NCBI RefSeq assembly: GCF_004349065.1
Contig: NZ_SMKZ01000057.1
Span: forward strand, 1-41,586
Length of the DNA: 41,586 nt
Direction: 5' to 3'
Origin: Jiangella asiatica
GTDB taxonomy: Bacteria > Actinomycetota > Actinomycetes > Jiangellales > Jiangellaceae
Shown here: one piece after another, positions 1-8,326 of the stretch
How positions within the stretch are numbered: the first letter of the stretch is position 1
How the letters are laid out: every line of letters begins with the position of its first letter
The notes under the pieces: model-generated
The model's input: the letters and a program-made list of their open reading frames with translations, nothing else
What the model was told of the DNA's origin: nothing
The model's database searches: none
Position numbers and translations under genes: made by a program

Positions 1-9
1 GTACGGGGT

Positions 10-651
10 CTAGGCGGGTGGGCCGTAGGCGGCGAGGAAGACGCGGACGCCTTCGGCCGCGTAGCGGTCCAACTCGGCCGGGTCCGGTGCGTCGTCGTCG
101 CCGCTGAGCATGGCCCGGTTCAGCGGGATCGACATCACCAGCCAGTTGAAGTGGGCGGCGGCCAGCTCGGTGTCGCCGACGGTGAGCAGCCCGCGCGCGC
201 CGAGCCGCTCGAACGCCGTCGCCATGGCCGCCATCGTTCGCAGCGGCCCGCGCTCGGCGAACACCTGTCCCAGCTCGGGGAAGCGGCCGGCCTCGCCGAT
301 CACCAGCCGGCGCAGTTGGAGCAGCCGCGGCCGCATGACCATGCCCAGCTGCCGGCGGGCGAGGTCGCGCAGGTCGGCCTCGACGTCGCCGGTGTCCTGC
401 AGGCTCTCGACCTCGGCGTGGACCGGCTCGGCCGCCTCGTCGACGGTTCGGGTGACGAACTCGGTGAACAGCGTCTTCTTGTCGGCGAAGTGCTTGTAGA
501 CGGTCTGCTTGGAGACGGCGGCCAGCGCGGCGATCTCGTCCATGCTGGTGCCGGCGTAGCCGTTGCGGAGGAACACTTCTGCCGCGGCCTCCAGGATGGC
601 GCGGCGCTTGCGGGCCGCACGGGTCTCGTCCACCGCGGTCGGTGCGCTCAT
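10..651 (-). CDS. TetR/AcrR family transcriptional regulator
   Basis: A 213-residue DNA-binding repressor. The N-terminal TetR helix-turn-helix is plain: residues 15-62 hold the ILEAAAEVFLRNGYAGTS segment followed by MDEIAALAAVSKQTVYKHF, the recognition-helix pattern of the family. The C-terminal ligand-binding half resembles the AefR-like TetR_C groups, so the inducer cannot be named. It is read away from the reductase gene at 764, and the shared 112-base gap holds several copies of a CAGTACTG palindrome, so autoregulation and control of the reductase are likely. The ATG at 651 is preceded by a GAGGAGACGAGGA purine run. Family assignment is firm; the regulated pathway is unknown. Confidence 0.93.
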   Translation of the reverse strand: MSAPTAVDETRAARKRRAILEAAAEVFLRNGYAGTSMDEIAALAAVSKQTVYKHFADKKTLFTEFVTRTVDEAAEPVHAEVESLQDTGDVEADLRDLARRQLGMVMRPRLLQLRRLVIGEAGRFPELGQVFAERGPLRTMAAMATAFERLGARGLLTVGDTELAAAHFNWLVMSIPLNRAMLSGDDDAPDPAELDRYAAEGVRVFLAAYGPPA

Positions 652-691
652 GCGGGTCCTCGTCTCCTCTGGGTTGACTCTTCCCGCGACG

Positions 692-728
692 TAGTACTGG
701 ACAGTTCAGTACTGTCGTGCAGTACTGT
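692..728. promoter_or_regulatory. Candidate TetR operator cluster
   Basis: The motif AGTACTG occurs three times in 37 bases (693, 708, 721), twice as the perfect 8-base palindrome CAGTACTG. The interval 700-716 is also an inverted repeat, GACAGT-N5-ACTGTC. It lies between the divergent TetR gene and reductase gene, where TetR repressors usually bind. Binding is inferred from position and symmetry. Confidence 0.6.
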
Positions 729-763
729 ACCGTCTAGTTCCGGGCCGAGTCGAGGAGGAGACC

Positions 764-1360
764 ATGGGCAAGCTGGTCGTGATCGAGAACCTGAGCCTGG
801 ACGGTGTGATGCAGGCGCCGGCCAGCCCGGACGAGGACACCCGCGGCGGCTTCCGTCACGGGGGCTGGGCGATGCCCTACTCCGACGAGGTCGCGATGGC
901 CGAGATGGGCGAGGGCATGGCCAAGGGCGGCCCACTGCTGTTCGGCCGGCAGACCTACGAGAACTTCTTCGGGTTCTGGCCGAAGCAGAACGATGACAAC
1001 CCGTTCACGCCGGTGCTCAACGCCGCCACGAAGTACGTCGTGTCGACGACGCTCACAGAACCGCTGCCGTGGGAGAACTCCCGGCTCATCGGCGGCGACA
1101 CCGACGCCGTCGTCCGGGCCGTGCAGACGGTCAAGGATCGCGAGCCGGGAGACATCGGCGTGCTCGGCAGCGGCGAGCTGATGCAGACGCTGATCAAGCA
1201 TGACCTCGTCGACCAGTACGTGTTGTCCATCCACCCTCTCGTGCTGGGCGAGGGCAAGCGGCTGTTCCGCGAGGGGGCTCCGCTGACCGGCTTCCGGCTG
1301 GCGAAGTCGGTCCCGACGACCACCGGCGTCATCATCGCCACCTACGACCGAGGCCGCTGA
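764..1360 (+). CDS. Dihydrofolate reductase family protein (RibD C-terminal fold)
   Basis: A 198-residue protein of the RibD_C/DHFR-like fold, common in actinobacteria as NAD(P)H-dependent reductases of unassigned substrate. Family marks are the start MGKLVVIENLSLDGVMQ, the LLFGRQTYENF segment near residue 65, the GVLGSGELMQTLIKHDLVD segment near residue 130, and the HPLVLGEGKRLF segment near residue 160. The AGGAGGAG ribosome site lies 4-11 bases before the ATG. It is divergent from the TetR gene, so it is probably the main target of that repressor. It is not the housekeeping FolA; a detoxification or reductase role is only a guess. Confidence 0.88.
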   Translation: MGKLVVIENLSLDGVMQAPASPDEDTRGGFRHGGWAMPYSDEVAMAEMGEGMAKGGPLLFGRQTYENFFGFWPKQNDDNPFTPVLNAATKYVVSTTLTEPLPWENSRLIGGDTDAVVRAVQTVKDREPGDIGVLGSGELMQTLIKHDLVDQYVLSIHPLVLGEGKRLFREGAPLTGFRLAKSVPTTTGVIIATYDRGR

Positions 1361-1379
1361 CGAAGGTCGCACGGAAAGC

Positions 1380-2615
1380 TCACGTCACGGCAGCGCGCAC
1401 GACGTTCTCGGGGCGCTCGTGCTCGCGGCGGGCCAGGACGGCCTCCATGTGCTCGACCGCGTCGTACACGTCGGTGAAGCGCAGGTACAGGGGCGCGAAG
1501 CCGAACCGGGCCAGGTCCGGCTCACGGAAGTCGCCGATGACCCGCCGGCCGATCAGGGCCTGCACGAACCCGTACGCCCCCGGCAGTCGCAGGCACACCT
1601 GCGAGCCGCGGGCCGCGTGCTCCCGGGGCACCTCCGGCACGACGCCGTACGCGGCGAGCCGTTCAGCCGCCAGCGACAGGAACAGGTCCGACATCGCGAG
1701 CGACTTGCGGCGCACCTCCACCATCGACACCCCGTCGAACGCGTCCAGCGCCGCGTCGAGCACGGCTGCCCCGACCACGGGGGTGGTGCCGCTGAGCATC
1801 CGGCGCACGTCCGCCGCGGGCCGGTAGGAGCGCTCCAGCGCGAACGGCTCGGCGTGCCCGAACCACCCGGTGATCGGCTGGTCCACGACGTCGAGCAAAC
1901 GCGGCGCGACGTACACGAACGCCGGCGCGCCCGGCCCGCCGTTGAGGTACTTGTACCCGCAGCCGACGGCGAGGTCGGCGTCCCATCCGGCGAGGTCGAC
2001 GTCGACGGCTCCAGCGGAGTGGCACAGGTCCCACAGCATCACCGCGCCGGCCGTGTGAGCCGCGGCGGTGACGGTGGCGCCGTCGTGCATCCGCCCCAGC
2101 CGGTAGTCGACGTGACACAGCGACACCACCGCCACGTCGTCGTCGAGCACGGCGTGGATGTCAGGCGTGTCCGGAGCCGACCACCAGCGCACGGTCAGCC
2201 CCAGCAGCCGCGCGACCCCGTCGACCACATACGAGTCGGTGGGGAAGTTGCCCGGCTCGGTGACGACGACGCCGCGTCCCGGCCGCGACCGAGCGGCCGC
2301 CACCAGCAGCTTGAACAGCGCGACGCTGGTGGAGTCGCCGACGGTGACCGTGCCGGGTGCGGCGCCCAGCAGGGGTTCCAGCTTCGCGCCGACGGTGGCC
2401 GGCAGGTCGTACCAGCCGTGCGTGTTCCACGACGTGATGAGGTCGTCGCGCCACTCCTGCGCGACCAGCCGGCCGACCCGCTCCTCGACGCCGCGTGGCA
2501 ACGGCCCGAGCGAGTTGCCGTCGAGGTAGATCACCCCGTCCGGCAGCTCGAAGCGGTCGCGCAGGTGGCGCAGCGGGTCGTCGCAGTCCAGAGCCTCGGC
2601 GGATGCGCGGTCCAT
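1380..2615 (-). CDS. kynU: Kynureninase
   Basis: A 411-residue PLP enzyme that cleaves L-kynurenine to anthranilate and L-alanine in tryptophan breakdown. The N-terminal IYLDGNSLGPLP motif, the VTEPGNFPTDSYV segment near 118-130, the LWDLCHSAGAVDVDL segment near 194-208 and the PLP-lysine motif GCGYKYLNGGPGAP (Lys222) are all characteristic. Length is normal for bacterial KynU. No tryptophan dioxygenase or formamidase gene is in the window, so the rest of the pathway must lie elsewhere. It begins 22 bases after the membrane-protein gene at 2638, yet a TACGCT hexamer sits 7 bases before its ATG with no Shine-Dalgarno, so it may have its own leaderless transcript. Confidence 0.94.
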   Translation of the reverse strand: MDRASAEALDCDDPLRHLRDRFELPDGVIYLDGNSLGPLPRGVEERVGRLVAQEWRDDLITSWNTHGWYDLPATVGAKLEPLLGAAPGTVTVGDSTSVALFKLLVAAARSRPGRGVVVTEPGNFPTDSYVVDGVARLLGLTVRWWSAPDTPDIHAVLDDDVAVVSLCHVDYRLGRMHDGATVTAAAHTAGAVMLWDLCHSAGAVDVDLAGWDADLAVGCGYKYLNGGPGAPAFVYVAPRLLDVVDQPITGWFGHAEPFALERSYRPAADVRRMLSGTTPVVGAAVLDAALDAFDGVSMVEVRRKSLAMSDLFLSLAAERLAAYGVVPEVPREHAARGSQVCLRLPGAYGFVQALIGRRVIGDFREPDLARFGFAPLYLRFTDVYDAVEHMEAVLARREHERPENVVRAAVT

Positions 2616-2622
2616 GTGCCGC

Positions 2623-2628
2623 AGCGTA
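2623..2628 (-). promoter_or_regulatory. Candidate -10 element for leaderless kynU
   Basis: On the minus strand TACGCT is followed by 7 bases and then the kynU ATG, the spacing expected if transcription starts at the start codon. There is no purine-rich ribosome site in the gap. The same hexamer and spacing occur before the gene at 16700. Confidence 0.45.
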
Positions 2629-2637
2629 CGACGGGGA

Positions 2638-4140
2638 TCAGCGGACGGCGCGCTCCAGGGCGGTGCCGAGCAGCTGGGCGGCCAGGCCGGCCCAGTCGCC
2701 GTCGGACGGGTCGCCGAAGGCCTGGAAGGAGACGACGACCACGATGTTCCCGACCCGCGCCATGCCGTTGCCGGTGAAAGACGGCTCCGAGCCGGGATTG
2801 TCCGGCGTCGGGGAGTTCAGCACGCTCCAGCTGAGGGCTTCGTCGGAACCGTCGACCTCGACGGCGACCGGCTGCTCCACGGTCTCTTCACGCTGCTCAC
2901 CGACCTCGCCGCAGACCTCGGGGCGGGAGGTGTGCGCGGCGAGCACCCGGAACGCCGAGTCCACGTCCGGCATCCGCAGCACGTACTCGAGCATCCTGCC
3001 CTCGCCCAGCTCCTGGAAGTAGTTCATGTCCAGCGCGGCGTCGGCGTCGGTGGCGGTGAGGTCGTCGATGCAGCGCTCGCCGAGGCCGGCGGGTTCCTCG
3101 TAGTCGGGGTTGCGGGTGAACCCGGTGTACTGGCCGACGGTGGCGAGGTCGGCGTCGGTGAGGAACGGGTCGTCCGCCAGGTCGAGCAGGTCGGCGGGGG
3201 TCTCCGTCTCGGTCGGTTCTTCCGGGTCGCCGGTGGGCTCGTCCGGTTCGCCGCCGGGATCGCCCGTCGGGTCCGCGGCCGCCTCGGTCGGGTCGCCGGT
3301 CGGCGCACTGTCGGTGCCGGCCTCGGCGGTGGCGGGGTCGCCGACGCAGTCGGTGCCGAACAGCACGTCGCAGACGCGCTCGGTGGCCCGGACGGGGGTG
3401 TCGATGTCGACGTCGCCGATGGTGTTCTCGGTCGGCTCGATCCGGGTTGTGATACTGAGGACGTCGCTGACCTGCGTCGCGGCGACGGTGACCGCGTCCG
3501 CCTGCGGGTCGCCGGGGTCGGCGTAGTAGCGGATCATCCAGCCGTCGTCGCCGACCTCGAGGATCTGCAGGGTGTCGACGACCTGCGGCACCTCGCCGCT
3601 GGCACGGTCGGGCAGGCAGCCGACCATCTCGTCGAACAGCGGCTGGATCGAGGCGTCGGGGCCGAGCCGGGCGAGGTCCTGGCGGATCTCGCCGACGCCC
3701 TCGGCCTGGAACGCGACCTCCGCGCGGTCGGTGACCGAGCTCATCGTGTCCACGACGGCGGACGGATCGCAGGCGACGTCGGCGTCCGCCTCGGCTGTTG
3801 CCCACGCGGTGCGGGCGTCGTCGGCGGCAAGGTCTTCCGCCGTCAGCAGTGCGGCGGCAAGGTCGTCGGGCCGCGTCAGCGGGGTCTCGGTGGTGCCCGG
3901 CGTGGACGCGCTGATCGGCGGGGTCCGGTCCGATGTCGTCCTCAGGTCGCCCGGGTCGATGACCAGCACCGCGGCGCCGACGACGGCGATTCCGGCGACG
4001 ATCCCGCCGGTGACCTGGTGGCGGGTGCGACTGGCCGCGCGGCCGCGGGCGGCTGCCGGGCCGGGCAGGGGTGCGGCGGGGAGGTCGCCACCGAGAGAGG
4101 CGAGCCGGCGTTCCAGGGTTTCGTCGAAGTCGTCCGTCAT
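2638..4140 (-). CDS. Single-pass membrane protein paired with ECF sigma factor (copy 1)
   Basis: A 500-residue protein with a basic cytoplasmic N terminus of about 43 residues, one membrane span (about 44-61), then a long acidic extracytoplasmic part. Residues near 270-320 form a Pro/Thr/Glu/Asp-rich linker with repeated PTGDP-like steps; the C-terminal 180 residues form a globular domain with paired cysteines, somewhat like PknH-type sensor domains. Its ATG overlaps the sigma-factor stop (ATGA), so the two are translationally coupled. A paralogue with a nearly identical span (RTRHQVTGG motif) lies at 4649-6106. Anti-sigma or sensor function is inferred from coupling and topology; no zinc anti-sigma motif is seen. 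Confidence 0.8.
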   Translation of the reverse strand: MTDDFDETLERRLASLGGDLPAAPLPGPAAARGRAASRTRHQVTGGIVAGIAVVGAAVLVIDPGDLRTTSDRTPPISASTPGTTETPLTRPDDLAAALLTAEDLAADDARTAWATAEADADVACDPSAVVDTMSSVTDRAEVAFQAEGVGEIRQDLARLGPDASIQPLFDEMVGCLPDRASGEVPQVVDTLQILEVGDDGWMIRYYADPGDPQADAVTVAATQVSDVLSITTRIEPTENTIGDVDIDTPVRATERVCDVLFGTDCVGDPATAEAGTDSAPTGDPTEAAADPTGDPGGEPDEPTGDPEEPTETETPADLLDLADDPFLTDADLATVGQYTGFTRNPDYEEPAGLGERCIDDLTATDADAALDMNYFQELGEGRMLEYVLRMPDVDSAFRVLAAHTSRPEVCGEVGEQREETVEQPVAVEVDGSDEALSWSVLNSPTPDNPGSEPSFTGNGMARVGNIVVVVSFQAFGDPSDGDWAGLAAQLLGTALERAVR

Positions 4141-4643
4141 TGCTCACCCCCCGTCGGAACGTCGTCCTCGGTGAGCAGCTCGGCGAGGGCGGCGCGGCCG
4201 CGGGAGAGGCGCGCCTTGATGGTGCCGCTGGGCGTGCCGGTCTCGTGCGCGATGTCGTCGACGCTCATGCCGACCAGGTGGTGCAGGACGATCGCCTGCC
4301 GCTGCGCCTCGGGGATCTGGCGCAGCGCGGTCACCAGCGCGACGTGGTCGGGGTCCGGCGACGGGGTGTGGCTCGGGGCCCCGTGCTTGACCAGGGCCAT
4401 GACCCCGTTCTTGGTCTTGCGCCACCGGCTGGCGGCGATGCGCCAGGCGACCGTGCGGATCCACGCCTCGGGGCTGGTGGTCTGGCTCACGGTCTTCCAC
4501 CGCTGCCAGGCGCGCGCGTAGGCCTCCTGGGTGCATTCCTGAGCGTCGGCGAGGTTGCCGGTCATCGCGTACATCTGGTGCAGGACGCGACGGCTGGTGG
4601 CGTTGTAGAACTCGTCGAAGTCGGCGGTGCTGATGTCGGCCAT
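4137..4643 (-). CDS. SigE-family ECF RNA polymerase sigma factor (copy 1)
   Basis: A 168-residue ECF sigma-70 factor of the actinobacterial SigE-like family. Region 2 covers about residues 8-75 (DFDEFYNATSRRVLHQMYA, then LADAQECTQEAYARAWQRW) and region 4 about 100-152 (LRQIPEAQRQAIVLHHLVG, then DDIAHETGTPSGTIKARLSRG). The ATG at 4643 is chosen because GGGGGG lies 8-13 bases upstream, although an open frame continues much further. It starts 5 bases after the preceding membrane-protein gene and overlaps the next by four bases. It directs polymerase to unknown promoters, probably under control of its partner membrane protein. Confidence 0.92.
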   Translation of the reverse strand: MADISTADFDEFYNATSRRVLHQMYAMTGNLADAQECTQEAYARAWQRWKTVSQTTSPEAWIRTVAWRIAASRWRKTKNGVMALVKHGAPSHTPSPDPDHVALVTALRQIPEAQRQAIVLHHLVGMSVDDIAHETGTPSGTIKARLSRGRAALAELLTEDDVPTGGEQ

Positions 4644-4648
4644 CGTCG

Positions 4649-6106
4649 TCACCCCCCGAGCCGCTGTCCGGCCAGATCGAGCAGGCGCCGCATCTGCTCC
4701 GGGGGGACGTCGTACGGCTGGCCGTCGCTGTGGCTGGCGATGGAGTGGAGGACGACGGTGACCGTGTCGCCACGCAAGAGCGCACCGTAGACGAAGACGC
4801 CGTACTCGCTCTCTGCGCGCCACGTCATGCCCTCGTACCCGTCGCCGGACACCGCGCCGGTGTTCTCGATCACGTCGCCGGGCTGGGTGAACCCGTCGGC
4901 CGCCGTGACGAGCGCCTCGTAATGGGCGCGTGCGGTGTCCGCGTCGGGGAACCGCGCTCGCAGCTGGTCCAGGGCAGACCCACCCGGCTCCATCGGGTCG
5001 GCGTAGTTGCGGTGCTCCAGTGACTCCGCGCCATCGGCCAGTGGGTCGCGGGGCAGCCCGACATGACCGTAGTCGGTCCACCCGTACTCGTCGGTGTTGT
5101 CGCTGACCTCGCCGCCCTCGGTGATGTCGGTCAGCCCGATCTCGGCGAGATCGTCGATGGTCAGCCAGCCCTCGAGGTCACCTTCCGGCTCGGGGTAGAG
5201 CCGGTTCTGCTCCGGAGTGACGGGGCAGTCGGTGCCGATGGCGCCACAGAGACGTTCGATGGCCCGCACGGCGTCGTCCGGGCCGGGTACTCCGTTGTAG
5301 TCCTGACCCTCGCCACCGCGGAAGACGGCGCTGACATAGCCGCCGGAGCGGGCCAGGCTCGCGGTGACGTAGGTCGTTGTCTCCTGCGTGGTCGGCGGGC
5401 CGCTCCAGACCAGCAAGTAGGCCTCGTCGCCGACGCCGGACAGTTCCCACACCTGGATGAGGTCGTAGTCTCCGCCGCCGTCGGCGCAGGCGGTGACCTG
5501 CGCACGGAGCGCGGCTAGGCGGTCCGCCGCGGTGCCAGGCTCCGTCGGCTCGACGATGTGGTCGAACCGGCTGTTGCCGACGGCGAAGCTCGCGGCTTTG
5601 GCCGCCGAGGGGACCGGCGGCACGCACGGAAGCCAGCTGTCCCCGGGCGGAGCCTCGGCCCAGTCGGCACCGCTGTCTCCGGTGACATCCGCCAGGTCGA
5701 GCAGGGCGCCGGGTGGGACGTCCAATCTCGAGTCGCCGCCACCGCCGTCAGTGTCGCCGTCGTCGGTGCCGGTGTCGGGACTGGACACCTGCGACGGGTC
5801 GGGGCTCGGGTCGGCGGGAGGGGTGGTCGGCTCGTCGGTCGGGGTGGTCGGGACGGTGGTCGGCGTCTCGGCGTCGGTGGCCGGAGGCGCCGGCTCCGGG
5901 GTCGCGGTGAGCTCCGGATCGCCGATCGCGAGAACTCCGGCGGCGATGACGGCGACACCGGCCAAGACCCCGCCGGTGACCTGGTGCCGGGTGCGCTGGG
6001 CGGCACGTCGGCGGGCGGCGGCGGCACCGGGCAGCGCGACGCCGGCGAGATCGGCGTCCAGCCCGGCCAGGCGTCGGGACAGCGCGTCGTCGAGACGGCT
6101 ATTCAC
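4649..6106 (-). CDS. Single-pass membrane protein paired with ECF sigma factor (copy 2)
   Basis: A 485-residue paralogue of the 2638-4140 product. The GTG at 6106 is chosen for its GGAGG site 5 bases upstream; it overlaps the sigma gene by 8 bases. The N-terminal 60 residues match copy 1 closely (the RTRHQVTGG segment then one membrane span at about 44-61). Next come a Thr/Pro/Asp-rich linker (about 70-125) and two extracytoplasmic regions carrying a few cysteines. The two ectodomains have diverged far more than the N termini, which suggests a shared cytoplasmic partner type and different external inputs. The anti-sigma role is inference. Confidence 0.8.
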   Translation of the reverse strand: MNSRLDDALSRRLAGLDADLAGVALPGAAAARRRAAQRTRHQVTGGVLAGVAVIAAGVLAIGDPELTATPEPAPPATDAETPTTVPTTPTDEPTTPPADPSPDPSQVSSPDTGTDDGDTDGGGGDSRLDVPPGALLDLADVTGDSGADWAEAPPGDSWLPCVPPVPSAAKAASFAVGNSRFDHIVEPTEPGTAADRLAALRAQVTACADGGGDYDLIQVWELSGVGDEAYLLVWSGPPTTQETTTYVTASLARSGGYVSAVFRGGEGQDYNGVPGPDDAVRAIERLCGAIGTDCPVTPEQNRLYPEPEGDLEGWLTIDDLAEIGLTDITEGGEVSDNTDEYGWTDYGHVGLPRDPLADGAESLEHRNYADPMEPGGSALDQLRARFPDADTARAHYEALVTAADGFTQPGDVIENTGAVSGDGYEGMTWRAESEYGVFVYGALLRGDTVTVVLHSIASHSDGQPYDVPPEQMRRLLDLAGQRLGG

Positions 6107-6581
6107 GGCGACCTCCGGCGGGGACGGTGTCGTCGGCGATGACGGGGGCGAGCGCGGCCTTCGCGCCGGCCAGCCGGGCCTCGACGGTGCCGACCGGCGT
6201 GCCGGTCTCAAGGGCGATCTCGTCGACGTCGAGGCCGGCGAGGTACCGCAGGACGACGACCCGGCGCTGGGCGGCGGGCAGCTGTCGCAGCACGGCGATC
6301 AGGTCGGACTGGCTGCTGCCCGGCTCCGGCTCCTCGCGGCGCCGCACGCGCCACGTCGTCGGCCGCCAGCGGCCGGCCGCGGCGAGCCAGGCGGTGGTGC
6401 GGACCCACGCCTCGGGGCTGGCGGTCTGGCTGACCGCGCTCCAGCGTCGCCAGGCGCGGCCATAGGCCTCCTGGGTGCATTCCCGGGCATCGGCGAGGTT
6501 GCCGGTCATGGCGTACATCTGGTGCAGGACGCGGCGGCTGGTGGCGTCGTAGAACGCATCGAACTCCGCTCGGCCGCGCAT
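6099..6581 (-). CDS. SigE-family ECF RNA polymerase sigma factor (copy 2)
   Basis: A 160-residue paralogue of the sigma factor at 4137. Region 2 (EFDAFYDATSRRVLHQMYA and LADARECTQEAYGRAWRRW) and region 4 (LRQLPAAQRRVVVLRYLAG and DEIALETGTPVGTVEARLAG) are intact. The ATG has an AAAGGGGGCGGG purine run upstream. It heads a four-gene minus-strand operon: sigma, membrane protein, sigma, membrane protein. The two region 4 recognition helices differ, so the promoters read may differ. Confidence 0.92.
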   Translation of the reverse strand: MRGRAEFDAFYDATSRRVLHQMYAMTGNLADARECTQEAYGRAWRRWSAVSQTASPEAWVRTTAWLAAAGRWRPTTWRVRRREEPEPGSSQSDLIAVLRQLPAAQRRVVVLRYLAGLDVDEIALETGTPVGTVEARLAGAKAALAPVIADDTVPAGGRRE

Positions 6582-6654
6582 CGCCCGCCCCCTTTCGGTG
6601 CTCGTATCGTGGCCTACACCTGTCAGGACCCCCCAATGCCGCCAACGGTTGCAC

Positions 6655-6681
6655 GACGAATCGGTGAACGGTGCCCTTTCC
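6655..6681 (-). promoter_or_regulatory. Candidate ECF-type promoter upstream of sigma operon
   Basis: On the minus strand GGAAA, 18 bases, then CGTC lies about 75 bases before the sigma start. This resembles the GGAAC/CGTC pattern of ECF promoters and would fit autoregulation. The overlapping text GGAATACGA is also present before the secreted-protein gene at 15755. Weak evidence. Confidence 0.25.
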
Positions 6682-6771
6682 TCGTATTCCGGCGCGGAAA
6701 ATGCGGCCTGATCAGCGGCTTGTCGGCGTGGTGACCCCGCCCGCGGCGGAGCTTCTGGTCACCATGGAGAC

Positions 6772-8151
6772 GTGGCCGACCTGTTGACCCGACCGCTGCT
6801 GCGTCGTGACGAACCGGCGTGGGGGTCGCGGGTCCCGTGGCTGGCGGCCATCGTCGCGTCCGCCTGGGCTCTGGTGGCCGGCCTCGCGATCTGCGTGCTG
6901 CCGGGCGTCGCGGTGTGGATCGGCGAGGGCGCCGTAGCACCGATGGGCGACCCGCTGCGCGTCGGCGCCCGGCTCTGGCTGGCTGCGCACCGCGTCGGGC
7001 TGGAGGCCGGCGACGCCGACATCACGTTCGCACCGCTCGGGCTGACGCTCGTCGTCCTGTTGCTGCTGCACCGTTGCGCGCGGTGGGCGGCGCACTCGGC
7101 CGGGGTTGCGACAGGGCGCGGCGCGGTCGCCGTCGCGGTGCCCGCCGCGCTGACGTACGCGCTAGGTGCCGGTCTGATCGCCGGGTTCGCCGGCACTCCT
7201 GACCTGACCGTGCTACCGCTGGAGGCCGTGCTCTGGGCCGCGGCCTGGTCCGGTGCCGCGGTGACGCTGGGCACCGCGCACGAGTCGGGGCTGCTCGCCG
7301 GCCGGCTGGCCGGCCTGCCCGGGTCCGTGCGGGCGACGCTGGCCGGCGCCGCCGCCGCGGTGGCCGGGCTCGTCGTGGTCGGAGCGGTGCTGACGGCGAT
7401 CAGCGCGGTCGTCAACTCCGGCCGGGTCGGCGCGCTGGCCACGGCGCTGGACGCCGGGCCGCTCGGCGGCACGGTGCTCGCCCTGGCCTGTGCGGCCATC
7501 GTGCCCAACGGCGTCGTCTGGAGCTCCGCGTTCGCGCTGGGGCCTGGGTTCGCCGTCGGCACCGGGACGTCAGTGGCGCCGGACGGGGTCACGCTGGGCC
7601 TGGTGCCCGCGGTCCCGGCGCTGGGCGCGCTCCCGGCCGAACTGCCCGGTGCGGTCGCTTGGCTGGTGGTGGCGGGGCCGCTGCTGTCCGGGGTGGCGGC
7701 CGGGCTCGTGGTGCACCGGTGGCTCGGCGAGGACGAGTCGTGGCCGACGTGGCGGGCCGTCGGCGTGGCCGGCGGGTCCGGCGCGGTCGCCGCCGCGGCG
7801 ATGGCGGTGCTGGCGCTGCTGTCCGGCGGGTCGGCCGGCGCGGAACGGCTCACCGAGATCGGCCCGGTGCCGTGGGAGGTGGCGACAGCGACGCTGGCGT
7901 TCGTCAGTGTGCCGGCCGCGCTGGTCGTCGTGGTTCTGCGGCTGCACCGCGACACGCCCGCGACCACCGACGACGGCGACCCTGACGCCGTCGTCGACCC
8001 GGAGCCCGAACCAGGGCCGGAGCCCGAACCAGGCCCGGAGCCCGAACCAGTCCTGGAGCCCGAACCAGCCCCGGAGCCCGAACCAGCCCCGGAGCCCGAA
8101 CCAGCCCCGGAGCCCGAACCGCCGCCACCACCCCCGGCCGACCTGCGTTGA
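6772..8151 (+). CDS. perM: PerM/DUF6350 multi-pass membrane protein
   Basis: A 459-residue integral membrane protein with about nine hydrophobic segments between residues 20 and 390, of the actinobacterial DUF6350 family that includes mycobacterial PerM, a membrane factor for division and persistence. Placement before purN/purH is the conserved actinobacterial order. The C-terminal cytoplasmic tail is a PEPEPx repeat built from seven 18-base units. The GTG at 6772 is the longest reasonable start but has GGAG only 2 bases before it, so the true start is uncertain. The stop codon TGA lies inside the left arm of a palindrome at 8146. Confidence 0.82.
   Translation: MADLLTRPLLRRDEPAWGSRVPWLAAIVASAWALVAGLAICVLPGVAVWIGEGAVAPMGDPLRVGARLWLAAHRVGLEAGDADITFAPLGLTLVVLLLLHRCARWAAHSAGVATGRGAVAVAVPAALTYALGAGLIAGFAGTPDLTVLPLEAVLWAAAWSGAAVTLGTAHESGLLAGRLAGLPGSVRATLAGAAAAVAGLVVVGAVLTAISAVVNSGRVGALATALDAGPLGGTVLALACAAIVPNGVVWSSAFALGPGFAVGTGTSVAPDGVTLGLVPAVPALGALPAELPGAVAWLVVAGPLLSGVAAGLVVHRWLGEDESWPTWRAVGVAGGSGAVAAAAMAVLALLSGGSAGAERLTEIGPVPWEVATATLAFVSVPAALVVVVLRLHRDTPATTDDGDPDAVVDPEPEPGPEPEPGPEPEPVLEPEPAPEPEPAPEPEPAPEPEPPPPPPADLR
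7999..8124 (+). repeat. Seven tandem 18-base units encoding PEPEP[G/V/A]
   Basis: Seven in-register copies of ccggagcccgaaccagcc with a few substitutions encode the proline-glutamate tail of PerM. Units 5 and 6 (8071-8106) are identical, a sign of recent expansion. Such a tract may vary in copy number between strains. Confidence 0.95.
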
Positions 8152-8220
8152 TCTTGGAGTTTTTGGCGGAATCCATCGTGCGAATCGGACCGCGATTCTG
8201 CGAAAACTCCAAGATCAACG
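8146..8220. repeat. Long palindrome overlapping the perM stop
   Basis: Eighteen-base perfect inverted arms (8146-8163 and 8203-8220, arm CGTTGATCTTGGAGTTTT) flank 39 bases that contain GAATC/GATTC inner symmetry. The perM stop TGA is part of the left arm. It could terminate transcription in both directions or be a REP-like dispersed element; the arm ends in four T bases on the plus strand. Confidence 0.85.
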
Positions 8221-8326
8221 GTGGTCGAGGTGACGTGGCGAGCGGAGCGCGGCGAGACCCGGGGTATTGTCGCCGACGCCGCCCCACGTGTGTCCGGAGC
8301 GGTGACGACGATCGAGGAGTTGGACG

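Noticed and set aside
1419-2777. Long plus-strand frame antisense to kynU
   Set aside because: Composition is that of an antisense shadow; kynU is complete and recognisable on the other strand.
2614-4521. 635-codon plus-strand frame over the membrane and sigma genes
   Set aside because: Spans several real genes on the other strand and shows no domain.
7999-8124. Possible CRISPR or mobile-element repeat
   Set aside because: Units are contiguous 18-mers without spacers and stay in the perM frame, so this is a coding repeat.
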